DNA from: Theocolax elegans
Lineage: Eukaryota; Arthropoda; Insecta; Hymenoptera; Cerocephalidae
NCBI GenBank assembly: GCA_026168455.1
Contig: CM047425.1
Location: 90,585,580 to 90,649,579 of the forward strand
Direction: 5' to 3'
DNA: 64,000 bases
Shown: piece by piece, positions 12,701 to 23,795 of the stretch
Position numbering within the stretch: the stretch's first letter is position 1
Layout of the letters: each line of letters starts with the position of its first letter
The notes under the pieces: generated by a model
The model's input: only the letters and a program-made list of their open reading frames with translations
What the model was told of the DNA's origin: nothing
Databases searched by the model: none
Program-made: the position numbers and the translations under genes

Positions 12701-15700
12701 TAAACAAATTGTAAAAAGTGTGCCGGGTCGGGACCAAGTGGGCTGTCTTTCTGATACTCCTAGCTAGTTGTATACGAAATTTCAGTACAGCCGCCCCGTT
12801 ACATCGTGAGATATAAAGCAAAGAAGTCGAAAACGTCAGAATTTCGCTAATTAATTATTTAAATAAACTAATTGTAAAAAGTGTGCCGGGTCGGGACCAA
12901 GTGGGCTGTCTTTCTAATCCTCTTAGCTAGTTGTATGCAAAATTTCATCGGAGCCTCCCCGTTACATCGTGAGATATAAAGCAAAGAAGTCGAAAACGTC
13001 AGATTTTCGCTAATTAATTATTTAAATAAACTAATTGTAAAAAGTGTGCCGGGTCGAGACCAAGTGGGCTGTCTTTCTAATCCTCTTAGCTAGTTGTATG
13101 CAAAATTTCATCGCAGCCTCCCCGTTACATCGTGAGATATAAAGCAAAGAAGTCGAAAACGTCAGATTTTCGCTAATTAATTATTTAAATAAACTAATTG
13201 TAAAAAGTGTGCCGGGTCGGGACCAAGTGGGCTGTCTTTCTGATACTCCTAGCTAGTTGTATACAAAATTTCATCGCAGCCTCCCCGTTACATCGTGAGA
13301 TATAAAGCAAAGAAGTCGAAAACGTCAGATTTTCGCTAATTAATTATTTAAATAAACTAATTGTAAAAAGTGTGCCGGGTCGGGACCAAGTGGGCTGTCT
13401 TTCTAATCCTCTTAGCTAGTTGTATGCAAAATTTCATCGCAGCCTCCCCGTTACATCGTGAGATATAAAGCAAAGAAGTCGAAAACGTCAGATTTTCGCT
13501 AATTAATTATTTAAATAAACTAAATTGTAAAAAGTGTGCCGGGTCGGGACCAAGTGGGCTGTCTTTCTAATACTCCTAGCTAGTTGTATACAAAATTTCA
13601 TCGCAGCCTCCCCGTTACATCGTGAGATATAAAGCAAAGAAGTCGAAAACGTCAGATTTTCGCTAATTAATTATTTAAATAAACTAATTGTAAAAAGTGT
13701 GCCGGGTCGGGACCAAGTGGGCTGTCTTTCTAATCCTCTTAGCTAGTTGTATACAAAATTTCATCGCAGCCTCCCCGTTACATCGTGAGATATAAAGCAA
13801 AGAAGTCGAAAACGTCAGATTTTCGCTAATTAATTATTTAAATAAACTAATTGTAAAAAGTGTGCCGGGTCGGGACCAAGTGGGCTGTCTTTCTAATCCT
13901 CTTAGCTAGTTGTATGCAAAATTTCATCGCAGCCTCCCCGTTACATCGTGAGATATAAAGCAAAGAAGTCGAAAACGTCAGATTTTCGCTAATTAATTAT
14001 TTAAATAAACTAATTGTAAAAAGTGTGCCGGGTCGGGACCAAGTGGGCTGTCTTTCTAATCCTCTTAGCTAGTTGTATGCAAAATTTCATCGCAGCCTCC
14101 CCGTTACATCGTGAGATATAAAGCAAAGAAGTCGAAAACGTCAGATTTTCGCTAATTAATTATTTAAATAAACTAATTGTAAAAAGTGTGCCGGGTCGGG
14201 ACCAAGTGGGCTGTCTTTCTGATACTCCTAGCTAGTTGTATACGAAATTTCAGTAGCAGCCGCCCCGTTACATCGTGAGATATAAAGCAAAGAAGTCGAA
14301 AACGTCAGATTTTCGCTAATTAATTATTTAAATAAACTAATTGTAAAAAGTGTGCCGGGTCGGGACCAAGTGGGCTGTCTTTCTAATACTCCTAGCTAGT
14401 TGTATGCAAAATTTCATCGCAGCCTCCCCGTTACATCGTGAGATATAAAGCAAAGAAGTCGAAAACGTCAGATTTTCGCTAATTAATTATTTAAATAAAC
14501 TAATTGTAAAAAGTGTGCCGGGTCGGGACCAAGTGGGCTGTCTTTCTAATCCTCCTAGCTAGTTGTATGCAAAATTTCATCGCAGCCTCCCCGTTACATC
14601 GTGAGATATAAAGCAAAGAAGTCGAAAACGTCAGATTTTCGCTAATTAATTATTTAAATAAACTAATTGTAAAAAGTGTGCCGGGTCGGGACCAAGTGGG
14701 CTGTCTTTCTAATACTCTAGCTAGTTGTATACAAAATTTCATCGCAGCCTCCCCGTTACATCGTGAGATATAAAGCAAAGAAGTCGAAAACGTCAGATTT
14801 TCGCTAATTAATTATTTAAATAAACTAATTGTAAAAAGTGTGCCGGGTCGGGACCAAGTGGGCTGTCTTTCTAATACTCCTAGCTAGTTGTATACAAAAT
14901 TTCATCGCAGCCTCCCCGTTACATCGTGAGATATAAAGCAAAGAAGTCGAAAACGTCAGATTTTCGCTAATTAATTATTTAAATAAACTAATTGTAAAAA
15001 GTGTGCCGGGTCGAGACCAAGTGGGCTGTCTTTCTAATCCTCTTAGCTAGTTGTATGCAAAATTTCATCGCAGCCTCCCCGTTACATCGTGAGATATAAA
15101 GCAAAGAAGTCGAAAACGTCAGATTTTCGCTAATTAATTATTTAAATAAACTAATTGTAAAAAGTGTGCCGGGTCGGGACCAAGTGGGCTGTCTTTCTAA
15201 TCCTCCTTAGCTAGTTGTATGCAAAATTTCATCGCAGCCTCCCCGTTACATCGTGAGATATAAGCAAAGAAGTCGAAAACGTCAGATTTTCACTAATTAA
15301 TTATTTAAATAAACAAATTGTAAAAAGTGTGCCGGGTCGGGACCAAGTGGGCTGTCTTTCTGATACTCCTAGCTAGTTGTATACGAAAATTTCAGTACAG
15401 CCGCCCCGTTACATCGTGAGATATAAAGCAAAGAAGTCGAAAACGTCAGATTTTCGCTAATTAATTATTTAAATAAACTAATTGTAAAAAGTGTGCCGGG
15501 TCGGGACCAAGTGGGCTGTCTTTCTAATCCTCTTAGCTAGTTGTATGCAAAATTTCATCGGCAGCCTCCCCGTTACATCGTGAGATATAAAGCAAAGAAG
15601 TCGAAAACGTCAGATTTTCGCTAATTAATTATTTAAATAAACTAATTGTAAAAAGTGTGCCGGGTCGAGACCAAGTGGGCTGTCTTTCTAATCCTCTTAG

Positions 15701-18092
15701 CTAGTTGTATGCAAAATTTCATCGCAGCCTCCCCGTTACATCGTGAGATATAAAGCAAAGAAGTCGAAAACGTCAGATTTTCGCTAATTAATTATTTAAA
15801 TAAACTAATTGTAAAAAGTGTGCCGGGTCGGACCAAGTGGGCTGTCTTTCTGATACTCCTAGCTAGTTGTATACAAAATTTCAGTCGCAGCCTCCCCGTT
15901 ACATCGTGAGATATAAAGCAAAGAAGTCGAAAACGTCAGATTTTCGCTAATTAATTATTTAAATAAACTAATTGTAAAAAGTGTGCCGGGTCGGGACCAA
16001 GTGGGCTGTCTTTCTAATCCTCCTAGCTAGTTGTATGCAAAATTTCATCGCAGCCTCCCCGTTACATCGTGAGATATAAAGCAAAGAAGTCGAAAACGTC
16101 AGATTTTCGCTAATTAATTATTTAAATAAACAAATTGTAAAAAGTGTGCCGGGTCGGGACCAAGTGGGCTGTCTTTCTGAATCCTCTAACTAGTTGTATA
16201 CAAAATTTCAGTACAGCCGCCCCGTTACATCGTGAGATATAAAGCAAAGAAGTCGAAAACGTCAGATTTTCGCTAATTAATTATTTAAATAAACTAATTG
16301 TAAAAGTGTGCCGGGTCGGGACCAAGTGGGCTGTCTTTCTGATACTCCTAGCTAGTTGTATACGAAAATTTCAGTCGCAGCCTCCCCGTTACATCGTGAG
16401 ATATAAAGCAAAGAAGTCGAAAACGTCAGATTATCGCTAATTAATTATTTAAATAAACTAATTGTAAAAGTGTGCCGGGTCGGGACCAAGTGGGCTGTCT
16501 TTCTAATCCTCGTAGCTAGTTGTATGCAAAATTTCATCGCAGCCTCCCCGTTACATCGTGAGATATAAAGCAAAGAAGTCGAAAACGTCAGATTTTCGCT
16601 AATTAATTATTTAAATAAACTAATTGTAAAAAGTGTGCCGGGTCGAGACCAAGTGGGCTGTCTTTCTAATCCTCTTAGCTAGTTGTATGCAAATTTCATC
16701 GCAGCCTCCCCGTTACATCGTGAGATATAAAGCAAAGAATTCGAAAACGTCAGATTTTCGCTAATTAATTATTTAAATAAACTAATTGTAAAAAGTGTGC
16801 CGGGTCGGGACCAAGTGGGCTGTCTTTCTGATACTCCTAGCTAGTTGTATACGAAATTTCAGTACAGCCGCCCCGTTACATCGTGAGATATAAAGCAAAG
16901 AAGTCGAAAACGTCAGAATTTCGCTAATTAATTATTTAAATAAACTAATTGTAAAAAGTGGGCCGGGTCGGGACCAAGTGGGCTGTCTTTCTAATCCTCT
17001 TAGCTAGTTGTATGCAAAATTTCATCGCAGCCTCCCCGTTACATCGTGAGATATAAAGCAAAGAAGTCGAAAACGTCAGATTTCGCTAATTAATGATTTA
17101 AATAAACTAATTGTAAAAAGTGTGCCGGGTCGAGACCAAGTGGGCTGTCTTTCTAATCCTCTTAGCTAGTTGTATGCAAAATTTCATCGCAGCCTCCCCG
17201 TTACATCGTGAGATATAAAGCAAAGAAGTCGAAAACGTCAGATTTTCGCTAATTAATTATTTAAATAAACTAATTGTAAAAAGTGTGCCGGGTCGGGACC
17301 AAGTGGGCTGTCTTTCTGATACTCCTAGCTAGTTGTATACAAAATTTCATCGCAGCCTCCCCGTTACATCGTGAGATATAAAGCAAAGAAGTCGAAAACG
17401 TCAGATTTTCGCTAATTAATTATTTAAATAAACAAATTGTAAAAAGTGTGCCGGGTCGGGACCAAGTGGGCTGTCTTTCTGATACTCCTAACTAGTTGTA
17501 TACAAAATTTCAGTATAGCCGCCCCGTTACATCGTGAGATATAAAGCAAAGAAGTCGAAAACGTCAGATTTTCGCTAATTAATTATTTAAATAAACTAAT
17601 TGTAAAAAGTGTGCCGGGTCGAGACCAAGTGGGCTGTCTTTCTAATCCTCTTAGCTAGTTGTATGCAAAATTTCATCGCAGCCTCCCCGTTACATCGTGA
17701 GATATAAAGCAAAGAAGTCGAAAACGTCAGATTTTCGCTAATTAATTATTTAAATAAACAAATTGTAAAAAGTGTGCCGGGTCGGGACCAAGTGGGCTGT
17801 CTTTCTAATCCTCTTAGCTAGTTGTATGCAAAATTTCATCGCAGCCTCCCCGTTACATCGTGAGATATAAAGCAAAGAAGTCGAAAACGTCAGATTTTCG
17901 CTAATTAATTATTTAAATAAACAAATTGTAAAAAGTGTGCCGGGTTGGGACCAAGTGGGCTGTCTTTCTGATACTCCTAACTAGTTGTATACAAAATTTC
18001 AGTATAGCCGCCCCGTTACATCGTGAGATATAAAGCAAAGAAGTCGAAAACGTCAGATTTTCGCTAATTAATTATTTAAATAAACAAATTGT
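9739..18092 (-). repeat. Right arm: about 51 tandem 163-bp units, inverted
   Basis: The same 163-bp unit on the opposite strand. The first two units carry private changes (AAAAAGGGTGCC, TACTCTTAACTAG). A seven-unit block of about 1140 bp is duplicated: TTTCCCTAATT at 10561 and 11702, and AAAGTGGGCCGGG at about 11415 and 12555. Between about 14.7 and 17.1 kb many units show single-base insertions or deletions not seen in the left arm. Confidence 0.9.
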
Positions 18093-18265
18093 ATAAAGCG
18101 TAAAACTTATATATTATTGTTTTCTCTAATAATGGTGTAGGTCATGTAAAAGAAGTCGTTTAGATGCGTTATTTGGCGATAAATACAAAATATTTCTTCC
18201 CGGGGCCCCGTTACAGTTTCGTCCCTGGAGGCGGCTAAGTGCGAGGCGGCTAGCTTCACCGACAT
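18093..18265 (-). repeat. Right unique terminal inverted repeat of the foldback
   Basis: Reverse complement of 5141-5313 with one visible mismatch. It ends ...GCTTCACCGACAT and is followed directly by the second copy of the 9-bp duplication. Confidence 0.85.
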
Positions 18266-18274
18266 TGCAAGCAG
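18266..18274. repeat. 9-bp target site duplication, right copy
   Basis: TGCAAGCAG, identical to 5132-5140. The bases outside the two copies differ (G before the left copy, G after the right), so the repeat is exactly 9 bp long. Confidence 0.8.
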
Positions 18275-19901
18275 GTTTTATCACAAAATGCTGTCGATCT
18301 GAAATTTAATATCGTCACACTTACAGCAAGGAAAAATGTATTTGAAAAATTTTCTGACTCATAGATATATGATCTGAAACTATTTATTATTATAATATTG
18401 ATTGCTACGCTGAAATTCATTTTTTATAACTTTACTAATAGATTAATAAATTGCAAAATAAATAACATCACTATAACTATTGCATCATCTAGGTTACAAG
18501 TTCTAAGCATAAAACTTCATAAGTCACTTATTTTTAGCCTATAAGTAAATAAGTGTACCTAATTCAATTTATGTTCAACGACACCGGTTAGTTTCTTCAG
18601 CTTCCTTATTTTATATTCCATTTATAGAAAAATGTAGATATTAATAAAATATTATTTTATAACTTAGATAAAGTTAGTATTTTGTATTGTACACTATTTT
18701 GTATTACATGTTGTTTTTGTTTTCAAAACTTATAATTTAATATATATACTTTAATGGAGTACGTAGACTATACGTAAATAATAAACATAATTAAATTCAA
18801 AATTAATTATATAAATTTATAGATTTGAGTGAGTTTATACATAGAGTTTTGTATTCATACTAATGACCTATATATAGAAGAAATCTTATCGTTAATGTAT
18901 ATATTTCCAAGTTACCTAAAAAATTTTATTTTTGCAACACAGTTATTACAATTATATAGCATATGTAAGGTGTTACAATATAGTAAATATAATGAAATAA
19001 TCATTTACCTTTTGTTTCATGAATTTAAAATTTTTACTAAAATATTTATTACAGACTTGGATCATAGCTAGTATTTAATAACATTTAAATACTTTGAGAA
19101 ATATAAATATAAGTGTATGAGTATAGACATATAACTTAAATATACATAAAATCAAGACATACAGTTTATGTAAGTGGCAATGATAACATATCTTTTTCAT
19201 CTTTAATTACATAGATAAATATTATAAATCATTCTACACAAAATCAATGTAATCTGTGCTCCAAAATTGACAGAACTTTCTTCAAATAAAATAAATAAGA
19301 TCTACTGCAAATTTGACAAAATTACATTATTAATGATGTTTCAAGTACTAATGTACATAATACAGTTTAATACAATAAATAGTTTTTCAAATAAATTATT
19401 ACGTAAGTATATTCTGTCAATCACAACTGTTATACTACGTTATATGTAAAATATATTATAAATTTAATGATTATATTATTGCTAAACTTAATATTTAAAA
19501 ATAGAATAAAATCAAGCAGCATTAGAATCTATCTACATTTGTTACCCTAATATTACATAAACAAAAACAAAAATGTTCACAATTGATCTATACAAAATTA
19601 ATGGACACAGTACTAATAAATACTAGTCAAATAAGTACTACACAGATTTACCAACAAATTTATTATTATAGATTATTCATAATCTTAGATTGTTAAAAAA
19701 ATAACCAATCCAAGCAATACTTATGTAGAAAAAAATAGAAATAACAAACAGATCTAGACAGTAGAATTGTAGGTTATGTTGTACAGCAAAAAGGAAAGTA
19801 TACACAACGACCAGCTGAGCGGTACAGAGAAAAGATAAAAAATATGTAGGGAGAGAGAGAGAGAGAGAGAGAGATATATATGAGAGAGATATGAGAGAGA
19901 A

Positions 19902-19939
<38 letters not shown>

Positions 19940-20080
19940 GACGGAGAAGGCGAGGATAAGCACGAATAGGTAGATATAGGTATATTATTAGAGCAATAGT
20001 AGACCAATCCACCAATATAAACGTTTGAAACATTGAACTAGAGCGGTTGAGTGTGAGCGTATCCACGTATCCTTGCGCAC
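18275..20080 (-). other. Probable intron 1 (part) of the alpha-mannosidase I gene
   Basis: This is AT-rich DNA immediately 3' (minus strand) of the mannosidase first-exon donor. I see no further mannosidase exon here or anywhere to the left in the window, so intron 1 probably runs past position 1 and contains the foldback element. The only distinct feature is the GA tract at 19851-19937. Confidence 0.55.
19851..19937. repeat. GA/TC microsatellite
   Basis: Interrupted (GA)n run with short TATATATGA breaks, about 150 bp inside the presumed intron of the mannosidase gene. The Ser/Leu-rich open frames reading through it are products of the dinucleotide repeat. Confidence 0.9.
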
Positions 20081-20443
20081 CTGGAGTTTTTGCTTGTCCT
20101 CGATAAGATGGACATCCTCAGCTTTGGGATCCTCATGGTGAATGGGAATCGCGTTGATCCTGTCGAAATGATCGGAACGGGGAGGCGCCGGGATTAACAA
20201 TTCCGGGCCAGCTTTTTGTATGTGTTGGTAAACGCGGTAAACACTGTTGACCCCGCCGTTACCTCGGAAGTCCTCGGGTAGGAAGAAGAACGCGCCGAAG
20301 CAGACGACGCCGAAGGTCAGGAACACGAGGAGTATAAGATATTTCTCTCGAGGTCGGAAAGATCGCCGGGTAAACAACAGCTGGCCCGGTTGGACGAAAC
20401 GTTGGTAACTTGGTAACAAGCCACCCGTCTCCGGAGACGTCAT
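20081..20443 (-). CDS. alpha-Man-Ia: Golgi class I alpha-1,2-mannosidase, first coding exon (partial gene)
   Basis: This exon encodes the N-terminus of a glycosyl hydrolase family 47 enzyme that trims alpha-1,2-linked mannose from N-glycans in the Golgi. Seen: 121 codons with a short cytosolic tail (GGLLPSYQRFVQPGQ), a basic RRSFRPREK stretch, then one hydrophobic anchor at about residues 35-56 (YLILLVFLTFGVV...), giving a type II membrane topology. The lumenal stem has VYRVYQHIQKAGPELLIP, which matches insect mannosidase IA. I chose the Met at 20443 because family similarity starts there; a longer frame upstream adds about 20 residues not typical of the family. The exon ends LQ|GTGCGC (donor at 20080, phase 0). 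The catalytic (alpha/alpha)7 barrel exons are not in the window. Confidence 0.85.
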
Positions 20444-20930
20444 CCTCTCGGTCTCGCTCAGCTTTCGAATCACGCACACATATAGAGATCGAGTATCGAC
20501 CACTCGAACAGCTGGGACAGCTAAAGGTTAGAGAGACGAATTACAATGACAACGACTCATCTACGAGGAAAGGCCGAATCACGCCAACTTGAGACGCACG
20601 TGTGCGCACACATTTATAACGGGACGCGGCCGCGACACGACTTCTCTCTATGCCTATGTGTACCTCGGTGCTACGCGACTTTCTACTGCACGTTCGCAGT
20701 GTCTACCGACTATTATTTACCACCCGCGCTCCTGCTGTTTACCTGCGAGGTTTCTCTCTCACATTTAACCAGGATGCGCACTACTTTCGCTAAACCTGAG
20801 ACATCTACCGCCCTTCGAGTGAACTACCCGGATTTTACTGTTTGACTCGGCTAGGACGACTGACGAGTGACGACGGACGCTCGCCAACTCGATTCTCGGT
20901 GTCTCGGTCTCGGTCACTCGGACGGGAGAA
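20444..20930 (-). promoter_or_regulatory. GC-rich 5' UTR/promoter region of the mannosidase gene
   Basis: Base composition jumps to GC-rich and CpG-containing immediately upstream of the mannosidase start codon and falls back to AT-rich at about 20930, as in a CpG-type insect promoter. I see no clear TATA box. The short plus-strand frames here have no recognisable product. The transcription start cannot be fixed by eye. Confidence 0.5.
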
Positions 20931-21416
20931 ATTTTATCATCATCAGATCATTGAAAAATTCATTGTCAGTAGAATATATCATTATTATTCTAATTTTAAT
21001 TAATAAGTTATAGAAGAAGTAAAAAGATTATTTTATTTTCACAACAATAATTAATTTAATTTTTATTTTAATATTTCTACCAAATTAAAAAAATAATACA
21101 CTGATTCAGTTATAAAGTAATCAGTTAATGTGACTATATTGTAATTTGTATTACATTATTAACAATGCATTCAACACCTATACAAGAAAATGCACTAAAA
21201 ATAAATACATTTTACTCAATAAAGTGTAATAAAACAAATAAAAGTAATTAATGTTTTATACAAATATAATAGTCGCTATTACTTAATTACACACGCGTAA
21301 ACTATGTAAAATTAAAAATATAATAATTTCTAAATGTTTGCAGTACATGGGAAATAAGCGATTATAATTTTTAGTGGTTACTGATTGACGATCGAAATAT
21401 ATAAATTAGAATACCC
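20931..21416. other. AT-rich intergenic DNA
   Basis: I see nothing here beyond AT-rich sequence between the mannosidase promoter and a MITE. Confidence 0.5.
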
Positions 21417-21775
21417 CCCAGGCGGAAATTGAAACAATTAGAAGAAAATAATAAACATTAATAACTGTTTAAACAAATTAAAAAAAATTAATAATGTCTA
21501 GATTTGAGACAACTAAAAATAGTTATTAATTTTTATCAATTTTCATAAAAATTGTTGTTAATAGTTAATAATTTTTTCTAATTTATAACAGCATTGTAAA
21601 AAAATATATGAGTAGTGTATGTGTGAAATTCAAGAAAAAAAAGTACTAAAAATTTATAAAAAGTAATAAAAATTAATAATAGTTTCTAAATGTTATCAAT
21701 TGTCTCAAATCTAGACATTATATATTATTATTAAAAGTTAATAATTTTTTATATTTTTTCTTATTTCCGCCTGGG
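21417..21775. mobile_element. MITE with CCCAGGCGGAAAT terminal inverted repeats
   Basis: Left end CCCAGGCGGAAAT and right end ATTTCCGCCTGGG are perfect 13-bp inverted repeats. A second, 20-bp perfect inverted pair lies inside (21493-21512 and 21700-21719, core TCTAGATTTGAGACAA), so the 359-bp segment folds into a hairpin with two conserved stem parts. The interior is AT-rich and non-coding. No target duplication was recognised, so the superfamily is unassigned. Confidence 0.65.
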
Positions 21776-23795
21776 CCAAACTCGAAATTATAATTTTGAA
21801 CGTGGCAAGGATAGCATTATTTTTACATTATATGTATTATTACTGTCTAATACTAAACATTGAAATTTTGATCTTTGGTTCTCCCTCATTCTTTCTTTCA
21901 TCATTTTCTATACGATTTAAAAGTTAATATTATTTTTCCTAACTTTTTTATTTCTTAAAGAAAGAGTGTCTTTATAAGAGAAAATAAAATACAGATTTAT
22001 GCAGCCTAGCACCGGATCGATAAACAATTAAATATTAAAATGTTTGAATAATATGTTATATTATATATTTTGAGTTGAAACTTAAAATTGTATTGTATAT
22101 TAGAAAATGTAGTAAAGGTACTCGATTATTGTAGTATATATGTGAGCTCGATTATTTTTTAAGCTCATGCATTTTAAAAACTTTTGGCACTGCATATTTT
22201 CGTTAGCATTTTACGGTCAGCAGCTGTAACGCTAGAGTCGTCTAGCTGTTAAGGTGGTAACCGCTTAAGAAGGTGACACTTCCTAGCTTGAGGCTCGAGA
22301 CTTTTATGTAGGCCTATTATATATCTTCGTTGCTGATGGTAAAGACGGCATGCGAAATTAGAATCGGAATAATGGAACGCTGAAGAATCCTGGTGAAATG
22401 GCGATTGTAACGTAGAATTCAACGAGAAAAGGGGAGTATTAAACCCCATGTAATTTAAAATGTATAATACGTATATATATATATCGAAGCTGCTTTAGAG
22501 CATTGATTTAAACCACTTTTTAATTTGTTTGAATTTTTCTACGCCAAGTATTCACATTTACTTAATTACCTAACATTTTCAATAAATATCAATAATTATT
22601 GAACTTTTTTTTAAAAAAATTCTCGTTCCATTTACTAGTTCCTAGTTTAAAGTATTAAAATTTGTATTAAAGCGATATAAATAATTGAACAATATATAAT
22701 TATAATAAATGTATGATTAATTCAGTATTAGGGATATAATTAAAACGATATATTTCATTTAATATCTCTTTATTGCTTAATGTTGAAGTCGCTAAGTATT
22801 TTTAAAACAAAATACTGGTATAAAAAGTATAATATTGCTAATTTGTACATTATATAATGTGTAAAACTGCATACAAATAACGGAACGCAATCTATATAAA
22901 AAGTCAATGTAATCTTTATGAATTATTAACAAAATATAAACTCCACGCTTTTCAGAGATCAAGATCTTTTGCTTTTGCTTATCTAAAAATACATGAAAGT
23001 ACCAAGCAATTGATCTTTACAATATGAGATTTTGAAATATTTTCATTTGTATAATCATTTAAAATATCTAACATATAATAAGCGCACTAAATTTACAAAA
23101 TTATATACTGCAGCTAATATCACAATTCTGGCATTGTATAAATTCGCATTACAAATTAATGTTATAAATTTACTTCATTTATACATGAAAAACTTAATAT
23201 TAAGTGTCGATGACATGCACATGCACTATCTTTTATTACAGATCGAAAATTACTTTACACATATATGGTAAGGCAACAATTATTTTATAATAAACCAAAT
23301 GTACTTGCACGAAATTAACGAAATATTTCAAAATATTATTTTGTAATATTATCTCATTTTAAAAATATTATTAAATCGTTTCATAAATACATTTGGTTCA
23401 ACAAATTGATTTGTGATTAAGAAATAGTCGTTACCATAGATGTGTAAAATATTACAGGAAAAAATGTTTTATCCTTAATTATCAATACAATAAGTACATG
23501 TTTTTTTTACATAAGTAGCTTTTCCGAAAATAAGATAATATAAAAATTATTTGTATACGCAAACTAATGTTTCAAAATATAATTAACGATAACATAAAAT
23601 ATAAAAATCTTAAAACTTGCTTATACATGCTATTTACGTACATTGATTACAATTATTTTTCGATAATTTGATAATACAGTCCGTCGATTATGTTTCTATT
23701 TGCACAAGTCTTTCTTATAATCTATAAATAATTCGTTAATACATTTGTACATTATTATTAATTAATCGTTTAATTATATATATATATTTATATAT
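21776..23795 (-). other. Intergenic region including the probable echinus 3' UTR
   Basis: The part next to 23795 is likely echinus 3' UTR. AATAAA-type signals on the minus strand occur at 23232-23237 and 22769-22774, and I cannot tell which is used. A patch at 22200-22450 is less AT-rich than its surroundings and holds a 66-codon minus-strand frame with no recognisable product; it could be a non-coding exon or an unrecognised small gene. Confidence 0.4.

Larger units (their letters stand above)
5141..18265. mobile_element. Giant non-autonomous foldback element built of 163-bp satellite-like units
   Basis: The element has three parts: unique terminal inverted repeats (5141-5313 and 18093-18265), a left array of about 27 tandem 163-bp units (5314-9738), and a right array of about 51 units in the opposite orientation (9739-18092). 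The arrays meet with no unrelated DNA between them. It is flanked by a 9-bp direct repeat. Drosophila Foldback/NOF elements, of the MULE superfamily, share this plan: long inverted repeats made of tandem units and 9-bp target duplications. That supports a Foldback-like MULE assignment, but no transposase is encoded here, so mobility would need a helper. The two terminal repeats differ at one position by my comparison, which suggests recent insertion. It lies left of the alpha-mannosidase I first coding exon and probably in that gene's first intron. A collapsed or mis-joined assembly inside the array is possible; the paired ends and target duplication argue that the outer borders are real. Confidence 0.85.

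Noticed and set aside
5314..18092. CRISPR-like or centromeric satellite array
   Set aside because: Units are contiguous with no variable spacers, and the array is bounded by shared termini and a 9-bp duplication, so it is neither CRISPR nor a simple centromeric block.
19677..20066. Ser/Leu-repeat open frames on the minus strand
   Set aside because: Produced by reading through a GA/TC microsatellite in an intron, beyond the mannosidase donor site.
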